Assembly: GCF_010093305.1 (NCBI RefSeq) | Contig: NZ_PDWS01000009.1 | Coordinates: forward strand, 1-64,000 | DNA from: Pseudoxanthomonas sacheonensis | GTDB lineage: Bacteria > Pseudomonadota > Gammaproteobacteria > Xanthomonadales > Xanthomonadaceae | Direction: 5' to 3' | DNA length: 64,000 nucleotides | Part shown: one piece after another, positions 42,394-54,266 of the stretch | How the letters are laid out: every line of letters starts with the position of its first letter | Numbering within the stretch: the first letter of the stretch is position 1 | Translations under genes and position numbers: made by a program | The notes under the pieces: generated by a model | What the model was told of the DNA's origin: nothing | What the model saw: only the letters and a program-made list of their open reading frames with translations | Database searches by the model: none

Positions 42394-44796
42394 TTGAACC
42401 AGACCAGCTTGAATCAAAGCATCCTGTGGTTGCACGACCTGCGCCTGGCCGATCTGGCCCGGGTAGGCGGCAAGAATTCCTCTTTGGGCGAAATGATCGG
42501 CCAGCTGGCCAATCTGGGCGTTTCGGTCCCCGGAGGCTATGCGACCACCGCGGAAGCCTTCAAGGACTTCATCGCCTACAACGACCTGTCCAAGCGCATC
42601 TTCGACAAGCTGGCCACGCTGGACGTGGAAGACGTGGATGCATTGACGGTCGCCGGCAAGGAAATCCGCGACTGGGTGATCGAAGCGCCGCTGCAGCCGC
42701 AGTTGGACGCCGATATCCGCACCGCCTACGCGCAACTGGCCGCCGACAACGGCGGCGGCGATATCGCGGTGGCGGTGCGTTCTTCGGCCACCGCCGAGGA
42801 TCTGCCTGACGCCAGCTTCGCTGGCCAGCAGGAGACCTTCCTCAACGTCACCGGCGCCGATGATGTCGTGCACAAGGTCAAGGAAGTCTTCGCCAGCCTC
42901 TACAACGACCGCGCCATCGCCTACCGCGTGCATCACGGCTTCAAGCACGAAGACGTGTTCCTGTCGGCCGGCGTGCAGCTGATGGTGCGTTCGGACGTGG
43001 GCGCTTCGGGCGTGCTGTTCACTCTGGACACCGAATCGGGCTTTCGCGACGTGGTGTTCGTCACTTCCAGCCTGGGCCTGGGCGAAATGGTCGTGCAGGG
43101 CGCGGTCAACCCGGACGAGTTCTACGTCTACAAACCCACCTTGAAGGCTGGAAAACCAGCCATCCTGCGCCGTTCGCTGGGCAGCAAACTGCTACGCATG
43201 GTCTATTCGGACCAGCCCGGCGAGCGGGTGAAGATCGAGGACACGCCAGCCGAGCTGCGCAACAAGTTCTCCATTTCCGACGAAGACGTGCAGGCGCTGT
43301 CGAAACAGGCGCTGACCATCGAAGAACACTACGGCCGCCCGATGGACATCGAATGGGCCAAAGACGGCGTCAGCGGCAAGCTGTACATCGTGCAGGCGCG
43401 CCCGGAAACGGTGAAATCGCGCGGCAAGGCGACCCAGATCGAGCGCTACCACCTACTGGAACGTGGCCAAGTGATCGCCGAAGGCCGCGCCATCGGCCAG
43501 AAGATCGGCAGCGGCGTGGCGCGCGTGGTGCGCAGCCTGGCCGACATGAACCGCGTGCAGCCCGGCGACGTGCTGGTGGCCGACATGACCGACCCGGACT
43601 GGGAGCCGGTGATGAAGCGGGCCTCGGCCATCGTCACCAACCGCGGCGGCCGCACCTGCCACGCCGCCATCATCGCCCGCGAGCTGGGCGTGCCGGCAGT
43701 GGTCGGCACCGGCAATGCACTGGACCATATCGAAGACGGCAAGGAAGTCACCGTCAGCTGCGCCGAAGGCGACACCGGTTTCATCTACGGCAGCACGCTG
43801 AAGTTCGAGCGCATCACCACCGATCTGGCCGACATGCCCCCCGCCCCGCTCAAGATCATGATGAACGTAGCCAACCCGGAGCGCGCGTTCGACTTCGGCC
43901 AGTTGCCCAATGCCGGCATCGGCCTGGCGCGGCTGGAAATGATCATCGCCAGCCATATCGGCGTGCATCCCAATGCGCTGCTGGAATACGATCGCCAGGA
44001 TGCGGAAACCAAGCGCAAGATCGATGCGAAGACCGCAGGCTACGCCGATCCGGTGAGCTTCTACGTGGACCGTTTGGCCGAAGGCATCGCCACCATCACC
44101 GCCTCGGTCGCGCCCAACCCGGTGATCGTGCGCCTGTCGGACTTCAAGTCCAACGAATACGCCAACCTGATCGGCGGCGCCAACTACGAACCACACGAAG
44201 AGAACCCGATGATCGGTTTCCGCGGTGCCAGCCGCTATGTCGATCCGTCGTTCGAGCCCGCGTTCGCGCTGGAATGCAAAGCCGTGCGCAAGGTGCGCAA
44301 CGAGATGGGCCTGGACAATCTGTGGGTGATGATCCCGTTCGTGCGCACGCTGGACGAGGGCCGCAAGGTCATCGAAGTTCTGGCCAAGCACGGCCTCAAG
44401 CGCGGCGATCATGCTGAAGGACAGCAGGGCCTGAAGATCATCATGATGTGCGAGGTGCCGTCCAACGCGTTGCTGGCCGACGACTTCCTGGACATCTTCG
44501 ACGGCTTCTCCATCGGCTCCAACGACCTTACCCAGCTCACCCTGGGCCTGGACCGCGACTCCAGCATCGTCGCGCACCTGTTCGACGAGCGCGACCCGGC
44601 GGTGAAGAAGCTGCTGTCGATGGCGATCAAGAGCGCCAAGGCCAAGGGCAAGTACGTGGGTATCTGCGGACAGGGCCCGTCCGACCACCCGGATCTTGCG
44701 GACTGGCTGATGCAGGAAGGCATCGAGTCGGTGTCGCTGAATCCCGATACCGTGGTCGATACATGGCTGCGCCTGGCCAAGCTCAAGGCGCAGTAA
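42394..44796 (+). CDS. ppsA: Phosphoenolpyruvate synthase
   Basis: 800 residues, close to the E. coli length. It makes PEP from pyruvate, ATP and water for gluconeogenesis. The ATP-grasp N-domain ([18 protein letters not shown]), the phosphohistidine domain with [21 protein letters not shown] (His near 423) and the C-terminal TIM barrel ([31 protein letters not shown]) are all intact. The start appears to be TTG at 42394 with GGAG nine bases upstream; an earlier in-frame TTG at 42352 has no clear site. A MscS channel gene follows after seven bases. Confidence 0.94.
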   Translation: MNQTSLNQSILWLHDLRLADLARVGGKNSSLGEMIGQLANLGVSVPGGYATTAEAFKDFIAYNDLSKRIFDKLATLDVEDVDALTVAGKEIRDWVIEAPLQPQLDADIRTAYAQLAADNGGGDIAVAVRSSATAEDLPDASFAGQQETFLNVTGADDVVHKVKEVFASLYNDRAIAYRVHHGFKHEDVFLSAGVQLMVRSDVGASGVLFTLDTESGFRDVVFVTSSLGLGEMVVQGAVNPDEFYVYKPTLKAGKPAILRRSLGSKLLRMVYSDQPGERVKIEDTPAELRNKFSISDEDVQALSKQALTIEEHYGRPMDIEWAKDGVSGKLYIVQARPETVKSRGKATQIERYHLLERGQVIAEGRAIGQKIGSGVARVVRSLADMNRVQPGDVLVADMTDPDWEPVMKRASAIVTNRGGRTCHAAIIARELGVPAVVGTGNALDHIEDGKEVTVSCAEGDTGFIYGSTLKFERITTDLADMPPAPLKIMMNVANPERAFDFGQLPNAGIGLARLEMIIASHIGVHPNALLEYDRQDAETKRKIDAKTAGYADPVSFYVDRLAEGIATITASVAPNPVIVRLSDFKSNEYANLIGGANYEPHEENPMIGFRGASRYVDPSFEPAFALECKAVRKVRNEMGLDNLWVMIPFVRTLDEGRKVIEVLAKHGLKRGDHAEGQQGLKIIMMCEVPSNALLADDFLDIFDGFSIGSNDLTQLTLGLDRDSSIVAHLFDERDPAVKKLLSMAIKSAKAKGKYVGICGQGPSDHPDLADWLMQEGIESVSLNPDTVVDTWLRLAKLKAQ

Positions 44797-44803
44797 GCCG
44801 ACG

Positions 44804-45733
44804 ATGATCGCGCAAGCCGTCCAAAAGAATGCCGCTTCCGCAGGGCATCGTGCATTGGATTTCGACAGCATCGACTGGCTTGCCCTACTGACGAACTGGG
44901 TGGTCGCAGCGCTGATCGTATTGATCGGCTTTTGGCTGGCCAAATGGATCAGCCGGGCGATCGAAAGAGCTTTGACACGTGCCCACGTGGAAACCACGCT
45001 TTCGGGTTTCCTGCGAAACGTCAGCTACGCAGCAATGATGGTGGTGGTATTCATCGCCGCGTTGCAGAAGATCGGAGTGCCAACCACTTCCGTACTGGCG
45101 GTCGTCGGCGCGGCCGGGTTGGCGGTCGGCCTGGCCCTCAAGGATTCGCTATCCAATATCGCCTCCGGCGTGATGCTGATCATGCTGCGCCCGTTCCGCG
45201 ACGGCGACAGCGTGCAGATCGCGGGCCTGGAAGGTACGGTGGAAGAAGTCCGCATCTTCCAGACCCGCATGCGTACGGCCGACAACCGCCTGATCATCCT
45301 GCCCAACAGCATGATCACCACCGCGCCGATCATCAACTTCACCGCCAAACCCCAGCGCCGTATCGATATCCCATTGACGGTGCGGTACCAGGACGATCCG
45401 GCACGGGCAAGGGAGATACTGTTGGCCATCGCCACTGCCAATCCCCTGGTCCTGAAGGATCCTGCTCCGGCGGTGGATATCGCGCGGTTGAGCGAGGGCG
45501 GCGTGGACATGACCCTGTTCGCCTGGGCCAAGACCAAGGACGTGGGCGAAGCGAAGAACCGGATCGCCGAAGCCGTGCGCAGCCAACTGCTGAGCCATGG
45601 CATGTCTTTGCCTTTACCCCCGCGCGACCTGCACGTGTATCACCACAATGCCGACGGTACACCGCTGACCGAGATCGTCACCCGTTCGGTCGCCGACGAT
45701 GGAGATGCGGTTTCCGCAAAGCCTCCGGCGTAG
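44804..45733 (+). CDS. Small-conductance mechanosensitive channel (MscS family)
   Basis: 309 residues. Three membrane helices lie between about 28 and 118. The pore helix AVVGAAGLAVGLALKDSLSNIASGVMLIMLRPFRDGD is the MscS signature, followed by the soluble beta and alpha-beta vestibule domains. It lets ions out on osmotic downshock. The ATG is seven bases after the ppsA stop, so it may be read through from ppsA. A REP doublet follows immediately. Confidence 0.93.
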   Translation: MIAQAVQKNAASAGHRALDFDSIDWLALLTNWVVAALIVLIGFWLAKWISRAIERALTRAHVETTLSGFLRNVSYAAMMVVVFIAALQKIGVPTTSVLAVVGAAGLAVGLALKDSLSNIASGVMLIMLRPFRDGDSVQIAGLEGTVEEVRIFQTRMRTADNRLIILPNSMITTAPIINFTAKPQRRIDIPLTVRYQDDPARAREILLAIATANPLVLKDPAPAVDIARLSEGGVDMTLFAWAKTKDVGEAKNRIAEAVRSQLLSHGMSLPLPPRDLHVYHHNADGTPLTEIVTRSVADDGDAVSAKPPA

Positions 45734-45749
45734 GGGCGCGCAGGGGCGC

Positions 45750-45838
45750 GTAGGAGCGACGTAAGTCGCGAAGGCTTTCTCGGGTGAACGGCCATTCCGA
45801 TCGGACCGGCCTTCCTTCGCGACTCACGTCGCTCCTAC
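45750..45838. repeat. GTAG-type REP doublet
   Basis: Inverted 25-base arms, 45750-45774 and 45814-45838, with one mismatch. Each begins GTAGGAGCGACGT, and the outer ends are GTAG/CTAC. The element lies between the convergent MscS and orn genes, where it could act as a two-way terminator. Confidence 0.85.
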
Positions 45839-45846
45839 AAGAGCCT

Positions 45847-46407
45847 CTAGCCGGCCAGTTCTGCCAGATGCTTGCGGTAGTGGCGCAATTCCTCGATGGA
45901 ATCGCGCACGTCGCTGAGCGCGGTATGCGCCGACTGCTTGCGCACGCCTTCCAGCACGCTCGGCGCCCAGCGGCGCGCCAGTTCCTTGAGCGTGCTGACG
46001 TCCAGATTGCGGTAATGGAAGTATTTCTCCAGCCGCGGCATCAGCCGGTGCAGGAAGCGGCGGTCCTGGCAGATCGAGTTGCCGCACATCGGCGAGGCAT
46101 TGGCCGGCAGCCATTCGGCCAGAAACGACACCGTCTGGGCCTCGGCCTGGCCCAGCGTGACCGTGCTCTCCACCACCCGCTTCCATAGCCCGGAACGGGT
46201 GTGCTGGGCGCGATTCCAGTCGTCCATGGCTTCCAGCACCGCTACGGGATGGGCGATGGCGAACTCGGGTCCTTCGGCCAACACATTCAACTGCGAATCG
46301 GTCACCACCGTGGCGATCTCGATGATGGAGTCCTGGCCGGTGTCCAGCCCGGTCATTTCCAGGTCGATCCAGATCAGGCGGTCGCTATTGGGGTTGTTGG
46401 CTGACAT
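45847..46407 (-). CDS. orn: Oligoribonuclease
   Basis: 186 residues of the DEDDh exonuclease family. [22 protein letters not shown] supplies the first two acidic residues; [18 protein letters not shown] and [18 protein letters not shown] carry the others and the histidine. It degrades short oligoribonucleotides and pGpG from c-di-GMP turnover. I start at the ATG at 46407 ([13 protein letters not shown]); upstream codons are not family-like. Confidence 0.96.
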   Translation of the reverse strand: MSANNPNSDRLIWIDLEMTGLDTGQDSIIEIATVVTDSQLNVLAEGPEFAIAHPVAVLEAMDDWNRAQHTRSGLWKRVVESTVTLGQAEAQTVSFLAEWLPANASPMCGNSICQDRRFLHRLMPRLEKYFHYRNLDVSTLKELARRWAPSVLEGVRKQSAHTALSDVRDSIEELRHYRKHLAELAG

Positions 46408-46512
46408 GCGTCGGTCTTGGTCCTTGAGGCTGCGCATCGCCGTCGGCGAGCGTGTTTTGCGGAAAGATCGCATTGTGCCGCATCATAACGCAGCTCCCCA
46501 CGGGCACAGGCC

Positions 46513-46980
46513 ATGCTCCAGAACAGCGACCAGTACACGCACTACGCCACGCTCACCGCGATGCTGGCGCCGGCTTTCTTCCTCACGGCGACGGCCTCCT
46601 TGCTGCTGTCGGCCAACAACCGGCTGGCCAGGATCATCGATCGCGCGCGTACGCTGCTCAAGGAACTGCACGCCCTGGACGACCCGCTGCAACGCGCGCT
46701 TTACGAACAGCGCATCGCGCTGCAGCGCCGGCGCAGCCTGATCATCCTGCGCGCGGGCCAGCTGCTGTATGGCGCCATCAGCCTGTTCGTGGGCACCAGT
46801 CTGGCGGTGGCCGCGGACAATCTGCTGGCGCACCGGCTGGGCATGCTTCCCACCGTGCTGGCGGCCCTGGGCGTGCTGGCGATGTTCGCCGCCAGCCTGT
46901 TGCTGGCGCGCGAGTCGACGCTGGCGGTCAAGGCGGTCAACGAGGAAATGGACCACCGCCATATCGCCAAGCGGGAGTAG
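46513..46980 (+). CDS. DUF2721 family membrane protein
   Basis: 155 residues with three predicted membrane helices: AMLAPAFFLTATASLLLSA near the start, LLYGAISLFVGTSLAVAA, and VLAALGVLAMFAASLLLA. The conserved NNRLARIIDRAR loop fits the DUF2721 family of unknown function. It is divergent from orn, and a REP doublet follows. Confidence 0.85.
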   Translation: MLQNSDQYTHYATLTAMLAPAFFLTATASLLLSANNRLARIIDRARTLLKELHALDDPLQRALYEQRIALQRRRSLIILRAGQLLYGAISLFVGTSLAVAADNLLAHRLGMLPTVLAALGVLAMFAASLLLARESTLAVKAVNEEMDHRHIAKRE

Positions 46981-46987
46981 AACGCCT

Positions 46988-47060
46988 GTAGGAGCGGGCC
47001 CTGCCCGCGAGCTCTCTTGTGGGATACAGGCAAGAGCTCGCCGGCAGGGCCCGTTCCTAC
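46988..47060. repeat. GTAG-type REP doublet
   Basis: Inverted arms begin GTAGGAGCGGGCCCTGCC at 46988 and end in CTAC at 47060. AGAGCTCG/CGAGCTCT inner copies extend the pairing with a few mismatches. It sits between the convergent DUF2721 and tadA genes. Confidence 0.8.
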
Positions 47061-47063
47061 ATT

Positions 47064-47543
47064 TCAATCCAGTAGCGGCTTGCCGCGCTTGGCCCGGAAA
47101 TAGTTGGTCAGGCGGCGCGAGGCTTCATCGGCCAGCAATCCGGATACGACTTCGACGCGGTGGTTGTGGCGCGGATCGGCCAGCAGGTCGAACACGCTGC
47201 CGCAGGCACCGGTCTTGGGATCGCTGGCCGCGTACACCAATCGCGCCACACGAGCGTGGACCATCGCCATCGCGCACATGGCGCACGGTTCAAGGGTCAC
47301 ATAGAGCGTGCTGCCGACCAGACGGTGATTGGCCAGCTTGGCTCCGGCGCGGCGCATGGCCACGATTTCGGCATGCGCGCTGGGGTCGTGCTCGGCCAGG
47401 TTGCGGTTCCAGCCTTCGCCAAGGATTTCGCCATTGGCGCCGACAAGCACGGCGCCCACCGGAATCTCGTCATCCTCGCGCTCCGCCTTGTCGGCGAGCG
47501 CAAGCGCATGACGCATCCAGGTTTCATCGTCCTGCGGAGACAT
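47064..47543 (-). CDS. tadA: tRNA-specific adenosine deaminase
   Basis: 159 residues of the cytidine/deoxycytidylate deaminase fold. The zinc site is HAEIVAMRRAG (His/Glu) and TLEPCAMCAMAMVHARV (two cysteines). It converts adenosine to inosine at the wobble base of tRNA-Arg(ACG). The ATG shares one base with the guaA stop, so the two are probably co-transcribed. Confidence 0.95.
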   Translation of the reverse strand: MSPQDDETWMRHALALADKAEREDDEIPVGAVLVGANGEILGEGWNRNLAEHDPSAHAEIVAMRRAGAKLANHRLVGSTLYVTLEPCAMCAMAMVHARVARLVYAASDPKTGACGSVFDLLADPRHNHRVEVVSGLLADEASRRLTNYFRAKRGKPLLD

Positions 47544-49111
47544 CACTCCCACTCGATGGTCGCCGGCGGTTTGCCGCTGATGTCGTAGACCACGCGCGAG
47601 ATGCCGCGCAGTTCGTTGATGATGCGGTTGGAGACCGTGCCCAGGAAATCGTACGGCAGGTGCGCCCAGTGCGCGGTCATGAAGTCGATGGTTTCCACCG
47701 CGCGCAGCGCGATCACCCACTCGTAGGCGCGCGCGTCGCCCACCACGCCCACCGACTTCACCGGCAGGAACACGGCGAAGGCCTGGCTGGTCTTGTCGTA
47801 CAGGTCGGCCTTGCGCAGTTCTTCGATGAAGATCGCATCGGCCTGGGCCAGCAGCTCGGCGTATTCGCGTTTCACTTCGCCCAGGATGCGCACGCCCAGG
47901 CCGGGGCCCGGGAAGGGATGGCGGTAGACCATGGCGCGCGGCAGGCCCAGCTCGACACCCAGGCGCCGCACTTCGTCCTTGAACAGTTCGCGTAGCGGTT
48001 CCACCAGACCCATCTTCATGTGCTCGGGCAGGCCGCCGACATTGTGATGGCTCTTGATCACGTGCGCCTTGCCGGTCTTGCTGCCGGCCGATTCGATCAC
48101 GTCCGGATAGATCGTGCCCTGCGCCAGCCAATTGGCGTTGGCCAGCTTGCTGGATTCCTCATCGAAGATCTCGACGAACAGGTTGCCGATGATCTTGCGC
48201 TTGGCTTCGGGGTCGGCCACGCCTTGCAGCGCCTTGAAATAGCGGTCGGCCGCATTCACCCGGATCACCTTGACGCCCATGTGCTCGGCGAACATCGCCA
48301 TCACCTGGTCGCCTTCCTGCCAGCGCAGCAGGCCGGTATCCACGAACACGCAGGTCAGCTGTTCGCCGATGGCCTTGTGCAGCAGCGCGGCGACCACCGA
48401 GGAATCGACGCCTCCGGACAGACCCAGGATCACTTCGTCCGATCCTACCTGCGCACGCACGCGCTCGATCTGGTCGTCGATGATATTGGCTGCGGTCCAC
48501 AAGGTGGCGCAGCCGCAGATATCGACCACGAAGCGGCGCAGCAGCGCCTGGCCCTGCAGGGTGTGGGTGACTTCGGGATGGAACTGCACGCCGTACCAGC
48601 GCTTGTCTTCGTTCGACATCGCCGCAACCGGAATGCGGTCGGTGATGGCGGTGATGGTGAAACCAGGCGGCGCCTTAGAGACGTGGTCGCCGTGGCTCAT
48701 CCAGACATTCAGGCGCGGCGGTTTGCCGGCGTGGTCGTTGAGGCCCTTGAACAGGGCGTCGGGCGCGATGACTTCCACTTCGGCATGGCCGAACTCGCGC
48801 GCATCCGCCGCTTCGGTGGCGCCGCCCAGCTGGGCCGCCAGGGTCTGCATGCCGTAGCAGATGCCCAGGATCGGCAGTCCGGAGTCGAACACTTGCTGCG
48901 GCGCGGCCGGGGCGCCGGCTTCGGTGGTGGATTCCGGGCCGCCCGACAGGATGATGCCCTTGGCGCCGTAGGCCGCGATTTCCGCCGGATCGTGGTCCCA
49001 GGCCCAGATCTCGCAGTAGACGCCGATTTCGCGGATGCGGCGTGCGATCAGCTGGGTGTACTGCGCGCCGAAGTCGAGGATCAGGATCTTGTCGGTGTGG
49101 ATGTTGGTCAT
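47543..49111 (-). CDS. guaA: GMP synthase (glutamine-hydrolysing)
   Basis: 522 residues. The class I glutamine amidotransferase domain has [11 protein letters not shown] (nucleophile Cys) and FHPEVTHT (His/Glu). The ATP pyrophosphatase domain has [19 protein letters not shown], and the dimerisation domain ends PATIEWE. It converts XMP to GMP. I start at the ATG at 49111 ([15 protein letters not shown]). It lies between guaB and tadA on the same strand, although a repeat cluster separates it from guaB. Confidence 0.97.
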   Translation of the reverse strand: MTNIHTDKILILDFGAQYTQLIARRIREIGVYCEIWAWDHDPAEIAAYGAKGIILSGGPESTTEAGAPAAPQQVFDSGLPILGICYGMQTLAAQLGGATEAADAREFGHAEVEVIAPDALFKGLNDHAGKPPRLNVWMSHGDHVSKAPPGFTITAITDRIPVAAMSNEDKRWYGVQFHPEVTHTLQGQALLRRFVVDICGCATLWTAANIIDDQIERVRAQVGSDEVILGLSGGVDSSVVAALLHKAIGEQLTCVFVDTGLLRWQEGDQVMAMFAEHMGVKVIRVNAADRYFKALQGVADPEAKRKIIGNLFVEIFDEESSKLANANWLAQGTIYPDVIESAGSKTGKAHVIKSHHNVGGLPEHMKMGLVEPLRELFKDEVRRLGVELGLPRAMVYRHPFPGPGLGVRILGEVKREYAELLAQADAIFIEELRKADLYDKTSQAFAVFLPVKSVGVVGDARAYEWVIALRAVETIDFMTAHWAHLPYDFLGTVSNRIINELRGISRVVYDISGKPPATIEWE

Positions 49112-49128
49112 AGGGCCGGGAATCGAGA

Positions 49129-49199
49129 ACGGAGAATCGGGAATAGGCAAAGCGTGTCGGCGATGAGGACTGATCGATTCCCGATTCCCGATTCCCCAT
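49129..49199. repeat. GGGAATC-type heptamer repeats between guaB and guaA
   Basis: Degenerate tandem copies of GGGAATC/GGGAATA on one strand face copies of GATTCCC on the other (GATTCCCGATTCCCGATTCC). A similar cluster occurs around der at 59758-59783 and 59880-59923. These look like a genome-specific intergenic repeat. Confidence 0.65.
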
Positions 49200-49213
49200 T
49201 CGCGGATGGGCGT

Positions 49214-50707
<1,494 letters not shown>

Positions 50708-50759
50708 CTATTTTGGCGGCTCAAATGTCCCTACGCGGACGATGCAACGAAGTGTTGCG

Positions 50760-50907
50760 CTCCCTTCTCCCCTCGGGAGAAGAGCCTGCCCCGTACTTGA
50801 TACGGGGTGCCCGAAGGGCGGATGAGGGTACGGCGGAGTCCAGTTGGTTCTCACGCTACTGACTTCGCCGCACCCTCACCCCAACCCCTCTCCCGCTGGG
50901 AGAGGGG
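50760..50907. repeat. CTTCTCCC/GGGAGAAG-type intergenic repeats
   Basis: Three nested hairpins: CTTCTCCC-CTC-GGGAGAAG (50764-50782), a CCCCGTA palindrome (50790-50808) and CCCCTCTCCC-GCT-GGGAGAGGGG (50885-50907). Between them lie GGATGAGGG and its inverse CCCTCA. The same family recurs at 56967-57103. The last hairpin directly follows the folD stop and could end that transcript. Confidence 0.75.
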
Positions 50908-50909
50908 CT

Positions 50910-51791
50910 TTAAGCTGCGGCTTCCGCCGCCTCCAGCGTGTTCTGCATCAGCGTGGCCACGGTCATGGGCCCTACCCCGCCTGGAACCGGGGTGATCCAG
51001 CTGGCACGCTTGGCGGCGGCGTCGAAGCCCACATCGCCGACCAGGCTGCCGTCCTCCAGGCGATTGATGCCCACGTCGATGACCACCGACCCGGGCTTGA
51101 CCCACTCCCCCGGGATCAAGCCGGGACGGCCGGCGGCCACCACCAGGATGTCCGCGTCGCGCACCCTCGCCTCCAGCACGGCGGCGGGCGTGAACTTGTG
51201 GCAGCTGGTCACCGTGCAGCCCGCGATCAGCAGCTCCAGCGCCATCGGCCGACCCACATGGTTGCTGACCCCGACGATGGTCGCGTTCTGGCCGCGCACC
51301 GGCTTGTCGGTGTAGCCCAGCAAGGTGGTGATGCCGCGCGGCGTGCAGGGACGCAGGCCGAACTCGCGCAGTGCCAGGTGGCCGACGTTTTCGGGGTGGA
51401 AGCCGTCCACGTCCTTGCGCGGGTCGATGCGGTGGATCAGGCGGCTGGCATCGGGAATGCCGGGCAGCGGCAGCTGGACCAGAATGCCGTGGACCTTGGG
51501 GTCGGCATTGAGCCTGTCGATCAGGGCCAGCAACTCGTGCTCGGAAGTCCCGGCCGGCAAATCGTGGTCGAAGGCCTCTATGCCGACCTTCTCGGCCGCG
51601 CGGCGCTTGTTGCGCACATACACGGTGGAAGCCGGGTCGCCCCCGACCAGGACCACCGCCAGGCCCGGGCGCGGCAGACCTGCGGCGACGCGGGCGTCGA
51701 CCTTGGCCTTGAGCTCGTCGAGCAGGTTCTCGGCGATGCGGCGGCCGTCGAGGATGCGGGCGGTATGGGCGCTGGGGGAAGCTGGGGTCAT
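50910..51791 (-). CDS. folD: Methylenetetrahydrofolate dehydrogenase/cyclohydrolase
   Basis: 293 residues. The folate-binding N-domain has [22 protein letters not shown] (catalytic lysine region) and [12 protein letters not shown]. The Rossmann C-domain has [18 protein letters not shown] and IDVGINR. It interconverts methylene- and formyl-tetrahydrofolate. The usual SRxVG is SNHVG here, with Asn-His in place of Ser-Arg downstream; this could affect NADP contacts. It is divergent from the DUF1244 gene. Confidence 0.95.
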   Translation of the reverse strand: MTPASPSAHTARILDGRRIAENLLDELKAKVDARVAAGLPRPGLAVVLVGGDPASTVYVRNKRRAAEKVGIEAFDHDLPAGTSEHELLALIDRLNADPKVHGILVQLPLPGIPDASRLIHRIDPRKDVDGFHPENVGHLALREFGLRPCTPRGITTLLGYTDKPVRGQNATIVGVSNHVGRPMALELLIAGCTVTSCHKFTPAAVLEARVRDADILVVAAGRPGLIPGEWVKPGSVVIDVGINRLEDGSLVGDVGFDAAAKRASWITPVPGGVGPMTVATLMQNTLEAAEAAA

Positions 51792-51840
51792 CTAGGGCGC
51801 GGGTGTAAAGTCGTTGGCCCCTATTGTCCCCGATTCAGCC

Positions 51841-52137
51841 ATGTCCGACACCACCGAACTCGAAGCCGCCGCCTTCCGCCGCCTGCTGCGGCACCTCAAC
51901 GTCGAACGCAGCGACGTACAGAACATCGATCTGATGATCCTGGCCGGCTTCTGCCGCAACTGCCTGTCCGACTGGTACCGCGAGGCCGCCGAAGCCGCCG
52001 GACAGCCGATGAGCAAGGACGAAGCGCGCGAGCGCGTGTACGGGATGCCGTTCGCGGAATGGAAGGCGAAGTTCCAGCAGGAAGCCACACCGGAGAAACT
52101 GGCCGCATTCGCCGAAGCGCAGCGGGGCCACGGCTGA
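51841..52137 (+). CDS. DUF1244 family small protein
   Basis: 98 residues. RHLNVERSDVQNIDLMILAGFCRNCLSDWYREAAE with a CxxC pair, and RVYGMPFAEWKAKFQ, match the DUF1244 family of unknown function. I start at the ATG at 51841, since an earlier ATG at 51814 adds non-family residues. It stands alone, divergent from folD. Confidence 0.88.
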   Translation: MSDTTELEAAAFRRLLRHLNVERSDVQNIDLMILAGFCRNCLSDWYREAAEAAGQPMSKDEARERVYGMPFAEWKAKFQQEATPEKLAAFAEAQRGHG

Positions 52138-52254
52138 TGCGGCGGCTGGTGAACCCGCTGCTCGGCATCGCCGTGCCGTAGGCGCTGCTTCTGCTTTATG
52201 CGGGCATCTGCACCCTGCACTTCTTCAGGCAACTTCCAGACAACTCGAATGCTA

Positions 52255-52319
52255 TCCCGAGCGTAGCGAGGGATTTGCTCTTGCCTGCAAAAGCAGCAGA
52301 TCCCTCGCTACGCTCGGGA
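52255..52319. repeat. Paired inverted repeat, CCCGAGCGTAGCGAGGGAT family
   Basis: Arms 52255-52279 and 52295-52319 are inverted copies with one mismatch, of the same family as 33076-33148. It lies between the convergent DUF1244 and Kef-type genes. Confidence 0.85.
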
Positions 52320-52347
52320 CGACAAGACGAGGGTCGTTGGGACCCAC

Positions 52348-54219
52348 TTAACCGGTGCGCGAATCCGGATCGGGACTGTTGATGATGTCCGCGGTTTCCT
52401 TGTTCAAGGCCTGTCCTTCGCGCTTGGGCGTGGTGAACGGCGTGGGCGTGGGCTTGGGAGCGTTGCCCAACATCAACGGAATACCGGCGCGAACGTCCCC
52501 GGCCGCCATTTCCAGTTCGAAACGTTCGGCATCCCGGCGCCGGATCTCGGTGGCGATGCGTTCGGCCTCTTCCTGCGCGACTCCCAGCTCGACCAGCGCC
52601 GCGACGCCGAAATTCACCGCCGATTCGAACGTCTCCCGGATCTGGTAGTCCACGCCGGCGTTGATCAACTCCAGCGAATGCTCGCGGTCGTAGGAGCGCA
52701 CCAGCAGCCGCGCCTGCGGGAACTGCGCCTTGGCCAGTTCCACGATGCGCGTGGCCGCAACCTTGTCGTCGACGCACACCGCGATCGCGCGCGCGCTGTC
52801 GGCGCCCGAAGCGTGCAGCACGTCCAGCCGCGTGCCGTCGCCGTAATAGATCTTGAAACCGAACTCCTCGGCGCTGCGGATCATCTCGATGTCGGTGTCG
52901 ATAATGGTCACGTCCACGTCGCGCGCCAGCAGCGACTGGCTCATGACCTGGCCGAAGCGGCCGAAACCGATGATCAGCACGCTGCCGCTCAGTCCGCGCG
53001 CCTCGTCGATGCCTTCCAGCGACTCCTGCGCCTTCGGCGTCACCCGCCTGAGCAGGATCACGAACAATGGCGTCAGCCCCATCGACAGCACCACGATGGC
53101 GGTGAGGTTGGCGTTGACCGTGGCGTCGATGACACGGGCGGCGGCAGCCGCGGAGAACAGCACGAAGGCGAATTCGCCGCCCTGCGCCATCAACACCGCC
53201 CGGTCCAGCGCCTCGCGGTGCGGGCTGCGGGTGGCACGGGCCACCACATAGATGCACAACGCCTTGGTCGCCATCATCGCCAGCACACCGGACACGATCA
53301 GCGGCCAGTTGCGCGCCACCACGGCCAGATCCAGCGACATGCCGACGCTGAGGAAGAACAGGCCCAACAGGATGCCGCGGAAGGGTTCGATGTCCGCTTC
53401 GATCTGGTGGCGGAAGGTGGATTCGGACAACAGCACTCCCGCCAGGAACGCGCCCATCGCCATCGACAGGCCGCCGATCTGCATCAGCAGCGCCGAACCC
53501 AGCACCACCAGCAGCGCCGCCGCGGTCATCACCTCGCGCGCCTTGGCAGTCGCGAGAATCCGGAACAGCGGATTGAGCAACCAGATACCCGCGGCGATGA
53601 GTCCAGCAAGACTGGCCACGCCGATGCCCACGCTCAGCCATCTGGAGCCATCGGCATGGTCCGGCACCACGGGGGACATGAAGGCGACGATCGCCAGCAA
53701 CGGCACGATCAACAGGTCTTCGAACAAAAGGACCGATACGATCTTCTGCCCGCGCGGCAGCGCGATGTCGCCGCGTTCGCCCAGCAATTGCATGACGATG
53801 GCCGTCGAGGTGAGCACGAAACCGGCCGCGCCGACGAAAGACACCGGCACGCTGAAACCGTAAGCCAGCCCGACGCCAGTCAATGCGACCGTGCAGACCG
53901 CGATCTGCAGGCTTCCCAATCCGAATATCTGCCGACGCAGGCCCCACAGGTGCGAGGGCCGCATCTCCAGACCGATGACGAACAGGAACATCACCACGCC
54001 CAATTCAGCGACATGCAGGATGGATTGCGGGTCGGAAAACCAGGCGAAGCCGAAGGGCCCGATCAACAACCCGGCGGCCAGATAGCCCAACACCGAGCCC
54101 AGACCCAGGCGGCGGAACAGAGGCACGGCTACTACGGCCGCACCCAGCAGTGCGACGACCTTGATCAGATCGCTGGAGACGGCTTCTGTGGCCAAACTGG
54201 AATTTCCTGCGGCGGGCAT
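52348..54219 (-). CDS. Kef-type potassium/proton antiporter (CPA2 family)
   Basis: 623 residues. About 12 membrane helices form the CPA2 exchanger domain (LGYLAAGLLIGPFGF, AELGVVMFLFVIGLEMRPSHLW). The cytoplasmic RCK_N domain follows (VLIIGFGRFGQVMSQSLLARDVDVTIIDTD), then a short tail. It resembles KefB/KefC, glutathione-gated potassium efflux systems that protect against electrophiles. No KefF/KefG ancillary gene is adjacent. LtrA and a small membrane protein lie upstream on the same strand. Confidence 0.92.
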   Translation of the reverse strand: MPAAGNSSLATEAVSSDLIKVVALLGAAVVAVPLFRRLGLGSVLGYLAAGLLIGPFGFAWFSDPQSILHVAELGVVMFLFVIGLEMRPSHLWGLRRQIFGLGSLQIAVCTVALTGVGLAYGFSVPVSFVGAAGFVLTSTAIVMQLLGERGDIALPRGQKIVSVLLFEDLLIVPLLAIVAFMSPVVPDHADGSRWLSVGIGVASLAGLIAAGIWLLNPLFRILATAKAREVMTAAALLVVLGSALLMQIGGLSMAMGAFLAGVLLSESTFRHQIEADIEPFRGILLGLFFLSVGMSLDLAVVARNWPLIVSGVLAMMATKALCIYVVARATRSPHREALDRAVLMAQGGEFAFVLFSAAAAARVIDATVNANLTAIVVLSMGLTPLFVILLRRVTPKAQESLEGIDEARGLSGSVLIIGFGRFGQVMSQSLLARDVDVTIIDTDIEMIRSAEEFGFKIYYGDGTRLDVLHASGADSARAIAVCVDDKVAATRIVELAKAQFPQARLLVRSYDREHSLELINAGVDYQIRETFESAVNFGVAALVELGVAQEEAERIATEIRRRDAERFELEMAAGDVRAGIPLMLGNAPKPTPTPFTTPKREGQALNKETADIINSPDPDSRTG

Positions 54220-54266
54220 TACAGGTTAACCGCTGCCAGCCGCGATTCCGAGTCCGGACGAAGCTT

